50,309 nt of DNA from a candidate division TM6 bacterium GW2011_GWF2_30_66 (GCA_000989195.1 LBOA01000004.1:1-50309), one strand, 5' to 3'. Shown: positions 1 to 9,604, counted from the stretch's first letter. Program-made: numbers and translations. The notes: generated by a model not told the origin, from the sequence alone.

Positions 1-164
1 ATTTGTGCTACTTAAATTTTACTTGTTTTGAAATTTTCTTAACAATTGAAAACAAGTAAAAGTATGCCTAGTTTTTATTTCGCATAAGCTTTAATATATG
101 AGCTTATACGTCTAGATGAAGAAAATCATTTGCTCAATACCTTTCTAAAATTGACAAAGGAAAC

Positions 165-752
165 ATGCAAATTTATAACAAAAATATTTTAAAAACCAAA
201 AACGTTTCACAGGAGAATAACAAAGTGGAAAAAATAATTCTTGTAGATGAGCATGACAATATAGTAGGACATGAAGAAAAAATGAAAGCTCATGAAAATG
301 GCGGAAAACTTCACAGAGCCTTTTCGATATTTATATTCAATAATAAAGGTGAAATGTTAATCCAACAACGATCCCTCAAAAAATATCACTTTGGGGGCCT
401 ATGGACTAATACTTGTTGTAGCCATCCTAACGAAGATGAAACTCTTAAAGATGCAACTTATAGAAAATTAAATCAAGAGTTTGGATTTAATACCAACATT
501 AAAGAAAAATTCAGTTTTATTTATAAAGAAACAGATGAAAATTCTCAATTAACAGAACATGAATTTGACCACGTTCTTACGGGTGAGTTTAATGGCAACC
601 CACAACCCAATCCCGAGGAAATAGACGATTTCAAATGGATTTCTGTTGCGAATTTAAAACAAGATATTGCACAGAACCCAGAAAAATATACCCCTTGGTT
701 TAAGATCGCTATTTCAAAATTTGACGAACTAAACATCCCATTGCAAAAATAA
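165..752 (+). CDS. idi: isopentenyl-diphosphate delta-isomerase, type 1
   Basis: Nudix-fold enzyme that interconverts isopentenyl and dimethylallyl diphosphate in isoprenoid synthesis, in the cytoplasm. The sequence shows the type 1 signature TNTCCSHP at residues 81-88, where Cys85 matches the family's catalytic cysteine. It also has a Nudix-like REL-type helix (RKLNQEFGF) and the acidic pair Glu131/Glu133 in TEHEFDHV, which fits the metal and catalytic glutamates. The start is uncertain. The ATG at 165 follows AAAGGA, but an in-frame GTG at 225 follows a better Shine-Dalgarno (AGGAGA, 211-216, 8-base spacing). That start would give about 175 residues, closer to the usual 180. The first 20 residues look unlike the family. 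The gene stands alone and a hairpin follows it. Assignment is firm. Confidence 0.93.
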   Translation: MQIYNKNILKTKNVSQENNKVEKIILVDEHDNIVGHEEKMKAHENGGKLHRAFSIFIFNNKGEMLIQQRSLKKYHFGGLWTNTCCSHPNEDETLKDATYRKLNQEFGFNTNIKEKFSFIYKETDENSQLTEHEFDHVLTGEFNGNPQPNPEEIDDFKWISVANLKQDIAQNPEKYTPWFKIAISKFDELNIPLQK

Positions 753-776
753 ATTGAAAAATTATTAATAGAAATA

Positions 777-830
777 ATAATGCGGCTAAAGCTGGTCAAT
801 TTTAGTTATGAGCAACTTGAACCGCATTAT
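777..830 (+). terminator. 9-bp stem-loop after idi
   Basis: ATAATGCGG (777-785) pairs perfectly with CCGCATTAT (822-830) around a loop of about 36 bases, and a short T run follows. It lies between idi and the kinase-like gene and probably ends idi transcription. The loop is long for a classical terminator, so a small structured RNA element remains possible. Confidence 0.45.
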
Positions 831-858
831 TTTACAAACTTATAAATATTTAATGTAG

Positions 859-1707
859 ATGAGATTAATTATTGTGAAAAAAACTTTTATTGCGATAAAT
901 AAACAAAATACAAGCATATTTTTTTTAATAGCATTGTACTCTTGTCAAATTTTTGGATTTAACTATTTAATTGCAACACATACTTTAAAAAAAATACCAT
1001 CACCCAAAATTATTGTTCTTGCCGGTCATAGCGTAACTGGAAAAGGGACATTTGGCAAATTTTTACCTGAAGTGTCAAATTTATACATACATGTCGATTT
1101 AGGTGAAATGGTAAGACGAGAAATACGCGAAAAAACAAAAATTGGCAAAGAGATACAGCCTATATATGAAAGTGGCCAATACCTTGATGGCACTCTTGAT
1201 AAAATCGTTTGGGATAAATTAATATGCAAAAAACTTGAAGATACCTTAGGGCAAAATAAAACTCCAATTATTGACGGTTTTTTAAGGTCAAAGCTATGTT
1301 TCGATTTACTACATAAATTTATAACTGATCAAAAAATAAATAACAATAGCCTACTTATACAACTTATAGCAAATGAACAAGTTTGCACTAAGCGTATTTT
1401 AACCAGAAGAGTTTGCACAAATACAAAATGTTCAAAAATTTATAACACCTTACTTCCAGAATACGAATTATTGCAAAATTCTAAAAACAGTAAAAATTTA
1501 ACAGATGTACATGATAAAACTATTAATAAACTATGTCTATGCGGCGCCGAACTTTCAAATCGAAGTAATAACACTAAAAAGTTTGCCCAAGAACGCAGAA
1601 AGCATTTTGACAAAGAAATTGAGCCCCTTTTGGCTTTTGCCAAAAACTGGTATAAATATGCCAAAATTAACACAAAAATAAACATTTACAGTTTGAATAT
1701 CATTTAA
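859..1707 (+). CDS. adenylate-kinase-like nucleoside monophosphate kinase with N-terminal hydrophobic segment
   Basis: Probable NMP kinase that transfers phosphate between ATP and AMP or another NMP. The P-loop GHSVTGKGT is at residues 56-64, a variant of the adenylate kinase GxPGAGKGT. The LID region follows RRVC with Cys186, Cys191, Cys226 and Cys228, which resembles the zinc-binding LID of many bacterial adenylate kinases, though the spacing is atypical and the insert is longer. RSNN (about 232-235) and RRKHFDKE match the conserved C-terminal Arg regions. At 282 residues it exceeds the usual 215-220 because about 50 residues precede the P-loop, with a hydrophobic stretch at about 20-37. 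That could be a signal or membrane anchor, which is unusual for this family. A GTG at 874 is an alternative start but keeps the hydrophobic part. Family is confident; substrate and location are not. Confidence 0.75.
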   Translation: MRLIIVKKTFIAINKQNTSIFFLIALYSCQIFGFNYLIATHTLKKIPSPKIIVLAGHSVTGKGTFGKFLPEVSNLYIHVDLGEMVRREIREKTKIGKEIQPIYESGQYLDGTLDKIVWDKLICKKLEDTLGQNKTPIIDGFLRSKLCFDLLHKFITDQKINNNSLLIQLIANEQVCTKRILTRRVCTNTKCSKIYNTLLPEYELLQNSKNSKNLTDVHDKTINKLCLCGAELSNRSNNTKKFAQERRKHFDKEIEPLLAFAKNWYKYAKINTKINIYSLNII

Positions 1708-1719
1708 CCCATATACCTG

Positions 1720-1747
1720 TTGACCAAGTAAATATTTGTGTTAGAAT
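1720..1747 (+). promoter_or_regulatory. sigma70-type promoter for the exported AAA+ cluster
   Basis: TTGACC (1720-1725) and TAGAAT (1742-1747) are separated by 16 bases and lie about 55 bases upstream of the first cluster gene. No other strong promoter was seen before 2293, so this could drive the first two genes. Confidence 0.5.
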
Positions 1748-1802
1748 TACTTTACAATTAAACGAAATATATAAACCTATTAATCCAATATTGGAGGATA
1801 TT

Positions 1803-2249
1803 ATGAATAATAAAAAAATACTTTCATTATTAATACTCGGCAGCATAGCTACCTCAAATATTAGTGTAAACGCAGGAATTTTTAGCAACTTATTTACACC
1901 GCCTACAACATCAGAATTAGTTTTTAAATATGCAAAAAAGGCTGGCAAATGGTCAAAAAAACAATTAAAGGCTTCGGCTAAATATGTCCCCGGAGCATTA
2001 GTTGCAGCTATCGTAGGTACAGCGGTGCACAGACTTGCAAATAAAGCCGTAGATAAATTAGAAGAAATTCCTAAAAAAATAAATTCGGCCCTAAAAATTC
2101 AAAAGCTTAAAACTTCAAAAAATGCTTTAAACAAAAAAGTTAACGAAAATTCTGGTGGAACTGTATCTTTAGCTAAAAATGATATTATAGAAATGCTTGA
2201 ATATATAAAAATTTTAGAGCAAAAATCCGGAATATCTAATAAAAGATAA
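1803..2249 (+). CDS. small exported or membrane protein of unknown function, first gene of AAA+ cluster
   Basis: Not recognised. The start is the ATG at 1803, because GGAGG (1793-1797) sits just before it; an upstream in-frame TTG at 1791 overlaps that site and is unlikely. The 148-residue product begins with a signal-like segment (MNNKKILSLLILGS...VNA). A Lys-rich stretch (YAKKAGKWSKKQLK) follows, then a hydrophobic Ala/Val-rich segment (about 60-75) and a charged helical tail. The order of signal, basic helix and Ala/Gly-rich membrane segment followed by a repeated VDKLEEIP-like helix resembles the N-terminal regions of the two AAA+ proteins encoded next. It may be a stand-alone version of that anchor domain and a partner of those ATPases. 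That link is inference from arrangement only. Confidence 0.7.
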   Translation: MNNKKILSLLILGSIATSNISVNAGIFSNLFTPPTTSELVFKYAKKAGKWSKKQLKASAKYVPGALVAAIVGTAVHRLANKAVDKLEEIPKKINSALKIQKLKTSKNALNKKVNENSGGTVSLAKNDIIEMLEYIKILEQKSGISNKR

Positions 2250-2292
2250 GTAAATTAAATAATTTTAAAAATATAATTACGGGATATTTAAT

Positions 2293-3636
2293 ATGTTTAA
2301 AAAAATAATAAATTCACTAACACTCGTAAGCTTAATACTTACAATAAATACCTATACATTTTGGGCCCCAAAAAATCCAACTTTTACAGATAAAATTGGA
2401 TACGCTACAAAAAATGTTACCAAAAAAGTTTTAAAATTAAGCAAAAAAGGCGGCACTGTTGTTGCAGCAATAATTGCAACAGGTTTTTTTGGAAAATGGT
2501 TCTTTAATCGCTTTATAGAAAAACCTTTAAATAAAGGCGGCGATGCTGCGACAGGTGCAGTTGCTGACTTTGTATCTAAAATAAGCCCTGCAACTGGCTC
2601 TTTTATAAAAAAAACATTTCTTGATAAAAAAAATAATGACGAAGATAGACTTGAAAAAGCAGGGATATCACCAGAAGATGTAACCAGAAGTTTTTCAAAT
2701 CCAGATGGCTCTATTGATAACGGAAGTATTGATGAAAAACTAAAACCATTAATAGAAATAATAGGCAACAAAAGAATGAATCCAGATAGCGATGTAAGTA
2801 TTCCTAGATGTATTATATTAGAAGGTCCATCACAAATAGGAAAATCATATTCAGCAGATTGTATATCAGAAGCATTGGGCGCAAAAAAATGCTTTCACAT
2901 CGCATCAACTTCTTTAGAAGATTCTCTTGTTGGAGGAACTAAAGACAATATACACGCAGCATTTAATACTGCAAAAAAAATAGCCACAGAAGAACACCCA
3001 TTTGTTATAATTCTTGATGAAATAGACTTCGCGGTAGATATACAAGATAAGCATGCAAAAAAAGCATTAGCTACTTTTAATGAAATACTTGATGCCATGG
3101 AAAAAGGAAATTATGAAAATGTATACTTCATAACAACTACAAACCACTGGCAAGAAATAAGAACAAATGAACCAACATTAGCAAATAGATTTATCAGAGA
3201 AGGTGGAGTAGTATCACTAAATTTACCTTCGAGAGAAAGAAGAGAATTTTGCTTAAAAAATCTAAGTAAAAAAAATAAAATAAATCTTCACGGTCAAAAA
3301 TTAAATAAAATTGCACTCAACACAGAAGGCTGTAATTTAGCAGACCTAAGCAATATAGTCAAAGGTCTTCAAACCGAAGTTTCAAATAAAAAACGAGAAT
3401 TAGAAGTAGGCGTCAATAACTTTGACATGACTAGAAATATAAACCTACAAGTTCCAAAAAGAACTTTCTTACAAAAAATTGAAACCAAACTTAAACCAAT
3501 TAAATCAATTTTCAAAAAAACAGAAAATCAAGCGCCTAATCTAATAGATATTGATAATTATGATATAAATCTTGATACTATAATATTAAAAACAACAAAG
3601 AAAGATGCAATTATTGACGAAAACGAAAACTTATAA
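2293..3636 (+). CDS. signal-bearing, membrane-anchored AAA+ ATPase (AAA-1)
   Basis: AAA+ ATPase of unknown substrate, 447 residues. An N-terminal signal or membrane segment (about 5-24) and a second hydrophobic stretch (about 54-72, VVAAIIATGFFGKWFF) precede the ATPase. Walker A is GPSQIGKS at 178-185, Walker B FVIILDEID at 237-245, sensor-1 Asn284 in TTTNHW, and a probable arginine finger is Arg299 in LANRF. Two membrane passes before the AAA module would return it to the cytoplasm, as in FtsH-like or Bcs1-like proteins. If only the signal acted, the ATPase would lie outside the cytoplasm, where ATP is not expected. No protease or other effector domain is visible. Its N-terminal half is clearly similar to that of the next protein. 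Family is certain at AAA+ level; role unknown. Confidence 0.85.
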   Translation: MFKKIINSLTLVSLILTINTYTFWAPKNPTFTDKIGYATKNVTKKVLKLSKKGGTVVAAIIATGFFGKWFFNRFIEKPLNKGGDAATGAVADFVSKISPATGSFIKKTFLDKKNNDEDRLEKAGISPEDVTRSFSNPDGSIDNGSIDEKLKPLIEIIGNKRMNPDSDVSIPRCIILEGPSQIGKSYSADCISEALGAKKCFHIASTSLEDSLVGGTKDNIHAAFNTAKKIATEEHPFVIILDEIDFAVDIQDKHAKKALATFNEILDAMEKGNYENVYFITTTNHWQEIRTNEPTLANRFIREGGVVSLNLPSRERREFCLKNLSKKNKINLHGQKLNKIALNTEGCNLADLSNIVKGLQTEVSNKKRELEVGVNNFDMTRNINLQVPKRTFLQKIETKLKPIKSIFKKTENQAPNLIDIDNYDINLDTIILKTTKKDAIIDENENL

Positions 3637-3690
3637 AAATATTTCAAAAAAGTGGGTTATAATTTTTCAGCCCACTTTTTTGAAATATTT
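3637..3690 (+). terminator. 20-bp perfect stem-loop between AAA-1 and AAA-2
   Basis: Bases 3637-3656 and 3671-3690 form a perfect 20-bp stem with a 14-base loop. The T-rich arm supplies the terminator tract. It follows the AAA-1 stop codon by one base, so AAA-2 may need its own promoter or read-through. Confidence 0.75.
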
Positions 3691-3736
3691 TGCTTAAAAT
3701 AAAAAATTAAACAAAATTAACTTCGAGGTATTTAAA

Positions 3737-5521
3737 ATGTTAAAAAAAACAAACAAATTAATTTCACTATCACTTGCAGGCTTGATGCTTACAACAAGCA
3801 TTCAACCAATTTTTGCAGCCAAACCTAAATCTTCTATCTCAATATCAAATGCTGCAGAAAAAATAGCTAAAGAAACTCTTAAATTTGCAAAAAAATTTGA
3901 TAAGGTTATTAAAATAATCGCCGCAACTGGCGTTATAGGAACAATCTTTCTTAGCCGCTTTTTTTATAAGCCAATCGACAAAGCTATGGATGATGCAGCA
4001 GGCGGAGTAGCTGGACTTGTTTCTAAAATCCCAAAAGTTGGGCCTACTGTATCTAAATTCATACAAGACTGGTTTATTTTGGATCAAAAAAAGAATGCTG
4101 ACAGAACCTTAAAGGAACAAAATATTGGAACAAGCAAGTTAAATATTAGCTTTGAAAATGACTTTCCAGAAGGAACAATAGAACCAGAAGTTCAGTCAAT
4201 AAGAGACAGAATACTTGGTGAAAAAAATAGCAAAGAACAAACAAAACTATTAGAAGAAACAATAGAAAATCTTGAGCAGGATGATGCAGTAGCAAATGCT
4301 AACGGAATAAACGAATCAAAAGAACTTATTGAAGAAATAAAAGGCTCAATAAACACTCCAAGATTTATATTACTTTATGGCCCAACACAAACAGGTAAAT
4401 CTTTTTCTGCAAAAGCGCTGGCTAAAGAATTCGGCGCAGATGAGCATATAGAATGTACAGGCGCAATGTTAAGAAACAAGTATGAAGGCGGATCTCAAGA
4501 TATAATTAGTAAACTTTTTGACAAAGCAGAAGCAATTAGCACAAAAACTAAGCCCGGCGTAATAATTATAGATGAATTTGATGGTGCAACATTTGGTAGC
4601 GAAAACGAAAAATCTAACGGATTAAGCCGAGAAATCGCACAAATGTTACAATTTAGATTAGATCCTTCTAAGTTTACGGCAGGAAAAGATTTTAAAAACA
4701 TAGTTGTTATCGCAACAACAAACTATCCTGACGATCAATCTATACCTGCTGCAATAAAATCAAGGGTTAACGCGCTTATTAAGATTGACAACCCTAACGA
4801 AGCAAAAAGAAAATGTCTTCTCAAGAGATTTTTAGAGAACGAAAAACTTGCACATACACAGCAAGATATAGATGATATTGCCGCAGATCAAAATTCAGCT
4901 GGCTGGAATGTTGCAAATCTTTCACGCTTAGTAAAAGATCTAAAATGGAGACAAACTCAAAACAAAATAGATAGAGCTAGAACGATAAATGCTCAACCAA
5001 GAAAAGCAGTAAACTTTGGCCAAAAAGCAAAACACAAAGCTAATAAATTATTCAAAAATGCAAAAAAAGTACTAGGCATGATCGCATTTTGGAATAAGAA
5101 AAAAGAAGACGTTGCACCGCAACCACAAGTAGTAGTAAATCCAGCACCAGGACAAAGATTGCTTGAAAGACTTCCTTTAGATTTTGTTGCTATAAAAGCA
5201 AAGTTTGATCTCGAAGATAAAGCTGCTAAGAAAACCGAACATTCAGAATTACAAAAACAACTTAAATTAATTAGGGATAAAAATATTAAAACAAAAACTA
5301 AAGAAATTCTGGAAGAAGAGATTCAGGAAGATGAAGCCTTAGTCGAAGAAGAAGATAATAATAGCTTGCATAATTTAAATTCAAATTTAAATATTCCTGC
5401 ATTTAAACCTAAATTTAAAAAAATTGGGGCTAAAAAACTCATGCCTAAGAATCAACAAAAGTATAAATACTCTTTGGACGACATTAATATAAAAACACAT
5501 AAACCAAACTATTCACTGTAA
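3737..5521 (+). CDS. signal-bearing, membrane-anchored AAA+ ATPase (AAA-2)
   Basis: Paralogue of AAA-1, 594 residues, unknown substrate. A clear signal-like N-terminus ends near IQPIFAAK (about 27). A hydrophobic segment (about 56-75, IIAATGVIGTIFLSRFF) is followed by a conserved Asp/Ala/Gly helix (DDAAGGVAGLVSKIP), also present in AAA-1 as GDAATGAVADFVSKI. Walker A is GPTQTGKS at 215-222, Walker B VIIIDEFD at 275-282, sensor-1 Asn329 in ATTNYP, and the likely arginine finger is Arg343 in AIKSRV. The last 190 residues are a charged tail with Pro/Val- and Glu-rich stretches, absent from AAA-1. The start ATG follows a weak GAGGT. It lies in a cluster of related exported proteins, which suggests a joint envelope function. 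Confidence 0.85.
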   Translation: MLKKTNKLISLSLAGLMLTTSIQPIFAAKPKSSISISNAAEKIAKETLKFAKKFDKVIKIIAATGVIGTIFLSRFFYKPIDKAMDDAAGGVAGLVSKIPKVGPTVSKFIQDWFILDQKKNADRTLKEQNIGTSKLNISFENDFPEGTIEPEVQSIRDRILGEKNSKEQTKLLEETIENLEQDDAVANANGINESKELIEEIKGSINTPRFILLYGPTQTGKSFSAKALAKEFGADEHIECTGAMLRNKYEGGSQDIISKLFDKAEAISTKTKPGVIIIDEFDGATFGSENEKSNGLSREIAQMLQFRLDPSKFTAGKDFKNIVVIATTNYPDDQSIPAAIKSRVNALIKIDNPNEAKRKCLLKRFLENEKLAHTQQDIDDIAADQNSAGWNVANLSRLVKDLKWRQTQNKIDRARTINAQPRKAVNFGQKAKHKANKLFKNAKKVLGMIAFWNKKKEDVAPQPQVVVNPAPGQRLLERLPLDFVAIKAKFDLEDKAAKKTEHSELQKQLKLIRDKNIKTKTKEILEEEIQEDEALVEEEDNNSLHNLNSNLNIPAFKPKFKKIGAKKLMPKNQQKYKYSLDDINIKTHKPNYSL

Positions 5522-5528
5522 ACAAACT

Positions 5529-5560
5529 AAGTAAGGGTTGAAAATTCTCAACCCTTACTT
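5529..5560 (+). terminator. 13-bp perfect hairpin after AAA-2
   Basis: AAGTAAGGGTTGA (5529-5541) pairs perfectly with TCAACCCTTACTT (5548-5560) over a 6-base loop. There is no T tract after it, so it may act as an mRNA-stabilising hairpin or a weak terminator before the next small gene. Confidence 0.55.
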
Positions 5561-5591
5561 AAAATTAAAATAAAATAGAGGTTGAAAAATT

Positions 5592-6065
5592 ATGAAAAAA
5601 ATAAAAATTCTCTCACTAACACTTGCAAGTCTTTTGCTAGTACAAACAACAGGCACGAGCTGCTTTTTTAGTAAGCTAGGCTCAATATTTTCAACAAAAA
5701 ATATTACAAAACCTGTTAAAACTAAAAGTTTTAAACTTAAAAAGCTTGTCTGGCCTACAATTATAGTCACAGCTATTGTTGCACTTTATTTCGCTACAAA
5801 AAAAAGTGGCCGAGCAGATGGATCAGTAGATAGAGAAAAATCCGGCGCAAGAATAAAAACTATTAAAGAAGTAAAAGCTGAAGAAGAAGCCTTTAATCTT
5901 GAAAATCTCTACAAAAATTTTAAAAATAATTTAAGTATATTATCAAAAAAAATATTTGGTGAAAATTTTAATACTTCTAGCGCAACAAAAACCAACAAAA
6001 AAGAAAATGAAAGCAAAAAAACTACAATAATTAATAGCCGTATTGTAAAAAAAGATAAAAAATAA
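5592..6065 (+). CDS. small membrane protein of unknown function, last gene of AAA+ cluster
   Basis: Not recognised, 157 residues. An N-terminal signal-like segment (MKKIKILSLTLASLLLVQTTG) is followed by a second hydrophobic segment at about 55-71 (LVWPTIIVTAIVALYFA), then a Lys/Glu-rich charged tail. The two-segment plan matches the N-terminal anchors of the AAA+ proteins just upstream, although it has no ATPase domain. GAGG (5577-5580) precedes the ATG with 11 bases. It is probably a membrane partner of the neighbouring ATPases, which is inferred only from position and topology. Confidence 0.65.
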   Translation: MKKIKILSLTLASLLLVQTTGTSCFFSKLGSIFSTKNITKPVKTKSFKLKKLVWPTIIVTAIVALYFATKKSGRADGSVDREKSGARIKTIKEVKAEEEAFNLENLYKNFKNNLSILSKKIFGENFNTSSATKTNKKENESKKTTIINSRIVKKDKK

Positions 6066-6107
6066 ACAAAAAAAATAAAATAACTATTACAAATTAACAA
6101 GAAAAAA

Positions 6108-6137
6108 TTGCCTTTATATACACAAACTCTTTACAAT
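6108..6137 (+). promoter_or_regulatory. possible promoter for the atpD operon
   Basis: TTGCCT (6108-6113) and TACAAT (6132-6137) are spaced by 18 bases and lie about 85 bases upstream of atpD in an otherwise gene-free gap. The match is fair, not strong. Confidence 0.4.
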
Positions 6138-6214
6138 ATATAAATCTTAAATTAGCATTATAAAATAAGAGATTTATAAAGTAATTGTAATGTCATTTCA
6201 CCTGCAGAATATAA

Positions 6215-7654
<1,440 letters not shown>

Positions 7655-7656
7655 AC

Positions 7657-7690
7657 TTGCCCCTTCGATTAACTCAGGGCGAACGGGAAG
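7657..7690 (-). repeat. REP-like palindromic core filling the atpD-atpC gap
   Basis: The spacer starts two bases after the atpD stop and runs into the atpC ribosome-binding site. Read on the minus strand it matches the G+C-rich core of the 142-bp repeat at 10625-10651 and 22847-22873, with about two mismatches over 27 bases against the first. It contains the arms CCCTTCGA and TCAGGG, which can fold weakly. From memory, palindromes of the form CCCTTCGA...TCAGGGCGAACGG are common interspersed repeats in several Gram-negative groups; I could not check this. Confidence 0.6.
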
Positions 7691-7693
7691 AAT

Positions 7694-7942
7694 ATGAAAT
7701 TAAAAATTATTAGTCCAGAAAATGAACAAGAATTTGAAGTTGCATGGTTAGATATAGAAACTTCAGCAGGAAACTTTGTAGTCCTAGAAGGCCATGTACC
7801 AATGATTGTAACTATTGACCCAAATAAACAATTTAGTTTTTGTCTTAAAAACGGAAAACAAGAGATTGTTGCTTGCGATGGCGGGATTGTTGAAATTAAC
7901 AGAGATTTAGTAAAAATACTTTTAAGCTCAGAACCTAGATAA
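7694..7942 (+). CDS. atpC: F1 ATP synthase epsilon subunit, short form
   Basis: Epsilon subunit of the F1 central stalk, linking rotation to the c-ring. The 82 residues match only the N-terminal beta-sandwich: MKLKIISPE, the GNFVVLEGHVPMI loop, and CDGGIVEINRD. The usual protein has about 130-140 residues, with a C-terminal two-helix domain that inhibits ATP hydrolysis; that domain is missing here and no continuation is seen in other frames. Similar short epsilon subunits exist in other phyla. GGAAG precedes the ATG. The gene follows atpD across the repeat core and lies four bases before the HerA-like gene. Confidence 0.88.
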   Translation: MKLKIISPENEQEFEVAWLDIETSAGNFVVLEGHVPMIVTIDPNKQFSFCLKNGKQEIVACDGGIVEINRDLVKILLSSEPR

Positions 7943-7946
7943 AAAA

Positions 7947-9560
7947 ATGCGCAAAAAACTTGGCCACATAATTTCCGGATCACTAATTGAAGGTTTTGTT
8001 CTCAGAATAAATCCAGAAATACAGCTGGAATCTATAAAAACTGGAAAATTTGTATCAATAGACGGAAAACAACATAAATTTTTTTCATTAATAACAGATT
8101 TAAAACTAGAAGTAACAAGCCAAGATATTCTATTATTTCCACCAGATCAAGATGACCAAGAAAGTCTTTTAAATTCGTTTTTAGAAAAAAAAGATATTTA
8201 TGCAACAGCTAATCTAAAACCTATGCTCATGCTGGCAAAAGACGATAAACCATCACCAGTAAAAACTATACCACCACATTTTTCACAAGTATACGAAGCA
8301 AATAATAAGGATGTCGCATTAATTTTTGGCGATGAAAACGATCCTAGCAAAAAATTTTTCAATATCGGCACCCCACTTGATATGACAACACCAGTTTGCT
8401 TAAATTTGGAAAAATTAACCGAAAGAAGCAATGGCATATTTGGAAAAACTGGAACAGGAAAAACATTTTTAACAAGATTGGTATTAGCTGGTTTAATAAA
8501 AAATGAAAAAGCTGTTAACATAATTTTTGATATGCACAGTGAGTACGGCTTACAAGCCAGAAAAGAGGGGGCCGGAGAATCTTTTGTAAAAGGCTTAAAA
8601 ACTTTATTTGGAAACAAAGTTGCAATATTTTCTTTGGATCCAGAATCTACCAGACGCAGAGGTGGCTGCCCAGATTATGAAATTAAACTTGACTATAGCG
8701 CAATAAACATAGAAGACATCTTGTCACTACAAGATGAACTAAATTTACACTCGACAGCGTTAGAAGCAGCTTATTTAATCGCTGCAAAATATAAAAGAAA
8801 TTGGCTACAAGCGCTACTAGAATCTGGAGAAAATTTAAAAGAATTCGCCCAAGAGCTCGGAGCACACCCAGAATCTATAGCAGCCCTTTATAGAAAATTA
8901 AAAAAAATAGAAAAATTACCGTTTTTTACACCTAATGTAACTGGTAAAAAAGAATTATCAGCTGTAGATCAGATGATAGAATATTTAGATAAAGGCATAA
9001 ATGTAATAGTTGAATTTGGCAATCATACATCAACATTTTGTTATTTATTAATCGCAAATATAATCACAAGAAGAATTCACTCGAAATACGTAGAAAAAAC
9101 AGAAATATTTTTAGGCTCTCAAAAAAAAGAGGACGAACCTAAAAAACTTATGATCACCATAGAAGAAGCGCATAAATTTTTAAATCCAACGGCTGCAAAA
9201 CAGACCATTTTTGGTATAATTGCGCGTGAAATGAGAAAATATTATGTTTCACTACTTGTTGTCGACCAACGCCCTTCTGGAATAGACCCTGAAATATTAT
9301 CTCAAATTGGTACAAAAATTGTAGCACAATTAAATGACGAAAGAGACATTCAAGCTGTTTTAAACGGCGTAAACGGCGCATCAAATCTAAGATCTATTTT
9401 AGCATCTTTAGATAGTAAAAAGCAGGCCTTACTCTTGGGCCATGCTCTTACAATGCCAGTTGTCATAGAAACTAGAGAATATGGCCAAGATTTTTATCGC
9501 GCCATGAGTTCAAACTTAACCCCCCTAGATATCAATAATGCAATAAACGAATTATTTTAA
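7947..9560 (+). CDS. HerA/DUF87-type ATPase
   Basis: FtsK/HerA-superfamily ATPase, 537 residues, probably cytoplasmic. An N-terminal beta-rich region like the HerA HAS-barrel (about 1-120) comes first. Walker A is GKTGTGKT at 166-173, and the Walker B-like motif MITIEEAHKF has Glu406/Glu407. A conserved DQRPSGIDPEILSQ segment and a late Arg-containing region follow, as in HerA. Archaeal HerA works with the NurA nuclease in end resection; no NurA partner is visible here. Bacterial relatives also act in DNA translocation or defence. It is translationally linked to atpC by a 4-base gap, an odd pairing with ATP synthase. The fold is confident; the cellular role is open. Confidence 0.85.
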   Translation: MRKKLGHIISGSLIEGFVLRINPEIQLESIKTGKFVSIDGKQHKFFSLITDLKLEVTSQDILLFPPDQDDQESLLNSFLEKKDIYATANLKPMLMLAKDDKPSPVKTIPPHFSQVYEANNKDVALIFGDENDPSKKFFNIGTPLDMTTPVCLNLEKLTERSNGIFGKTGTGKTFLTRLVLAGLIKNEKAVNIIFDMHSEYGLQARKEGAGESFVKGLKTLFGNKVAIFSLDPESTRRRGGCPDYEIKLDYSAINIEDILSLQDELNLHSTALEAAYLIAAKYKRNWLQALLESGENLKEFAQELGAHPESIAALYRKLKKIEKLPFFTPNVTGKKELSAVDQMIEYLDKGINVIVEFGNHTSTFCYLLIANIITRRIHSKYVEKTEIFLGSQKKEDEPKKLMITIEEAHKFLNPTAAKQTIFGIIAREMRKYYVSLLVVDQRPSGIDPEILSQIGTKIVAQLNDERDIQAVLNGVNGASNLRSILASLDSKKQALLLGHALTMPVVIETREYGQDFYRAMSSNLTPLDINNAINELF

Positions 9561-9604
9561 GTATCCTTTTATATAAACAAATAAACATAAATTTTCTAAT
9601 TTTA

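Noticed and set aside
44-164. Possible RNA gene before idi
   Set aside because: No tRNA cloverleaf, rRNA segment or stable long hairpin could be drawn; only A+T-rich sequence is seen.
1791-1802. TTG start for the first cluster gene
   Set aside because: It overlaps the GGAGG ribosome-binding site of the ATG at 1803.
2352-2771. 139-codon antisense frame inside AAA-1
   Set aside because: It lies wholly opposite a gene with intact AAA+ motifs and has no ribosome-binding site or family likeness; the same holds for antisense frames in the HerA-like gene, eno, aspS, nfo and the barrel gene.
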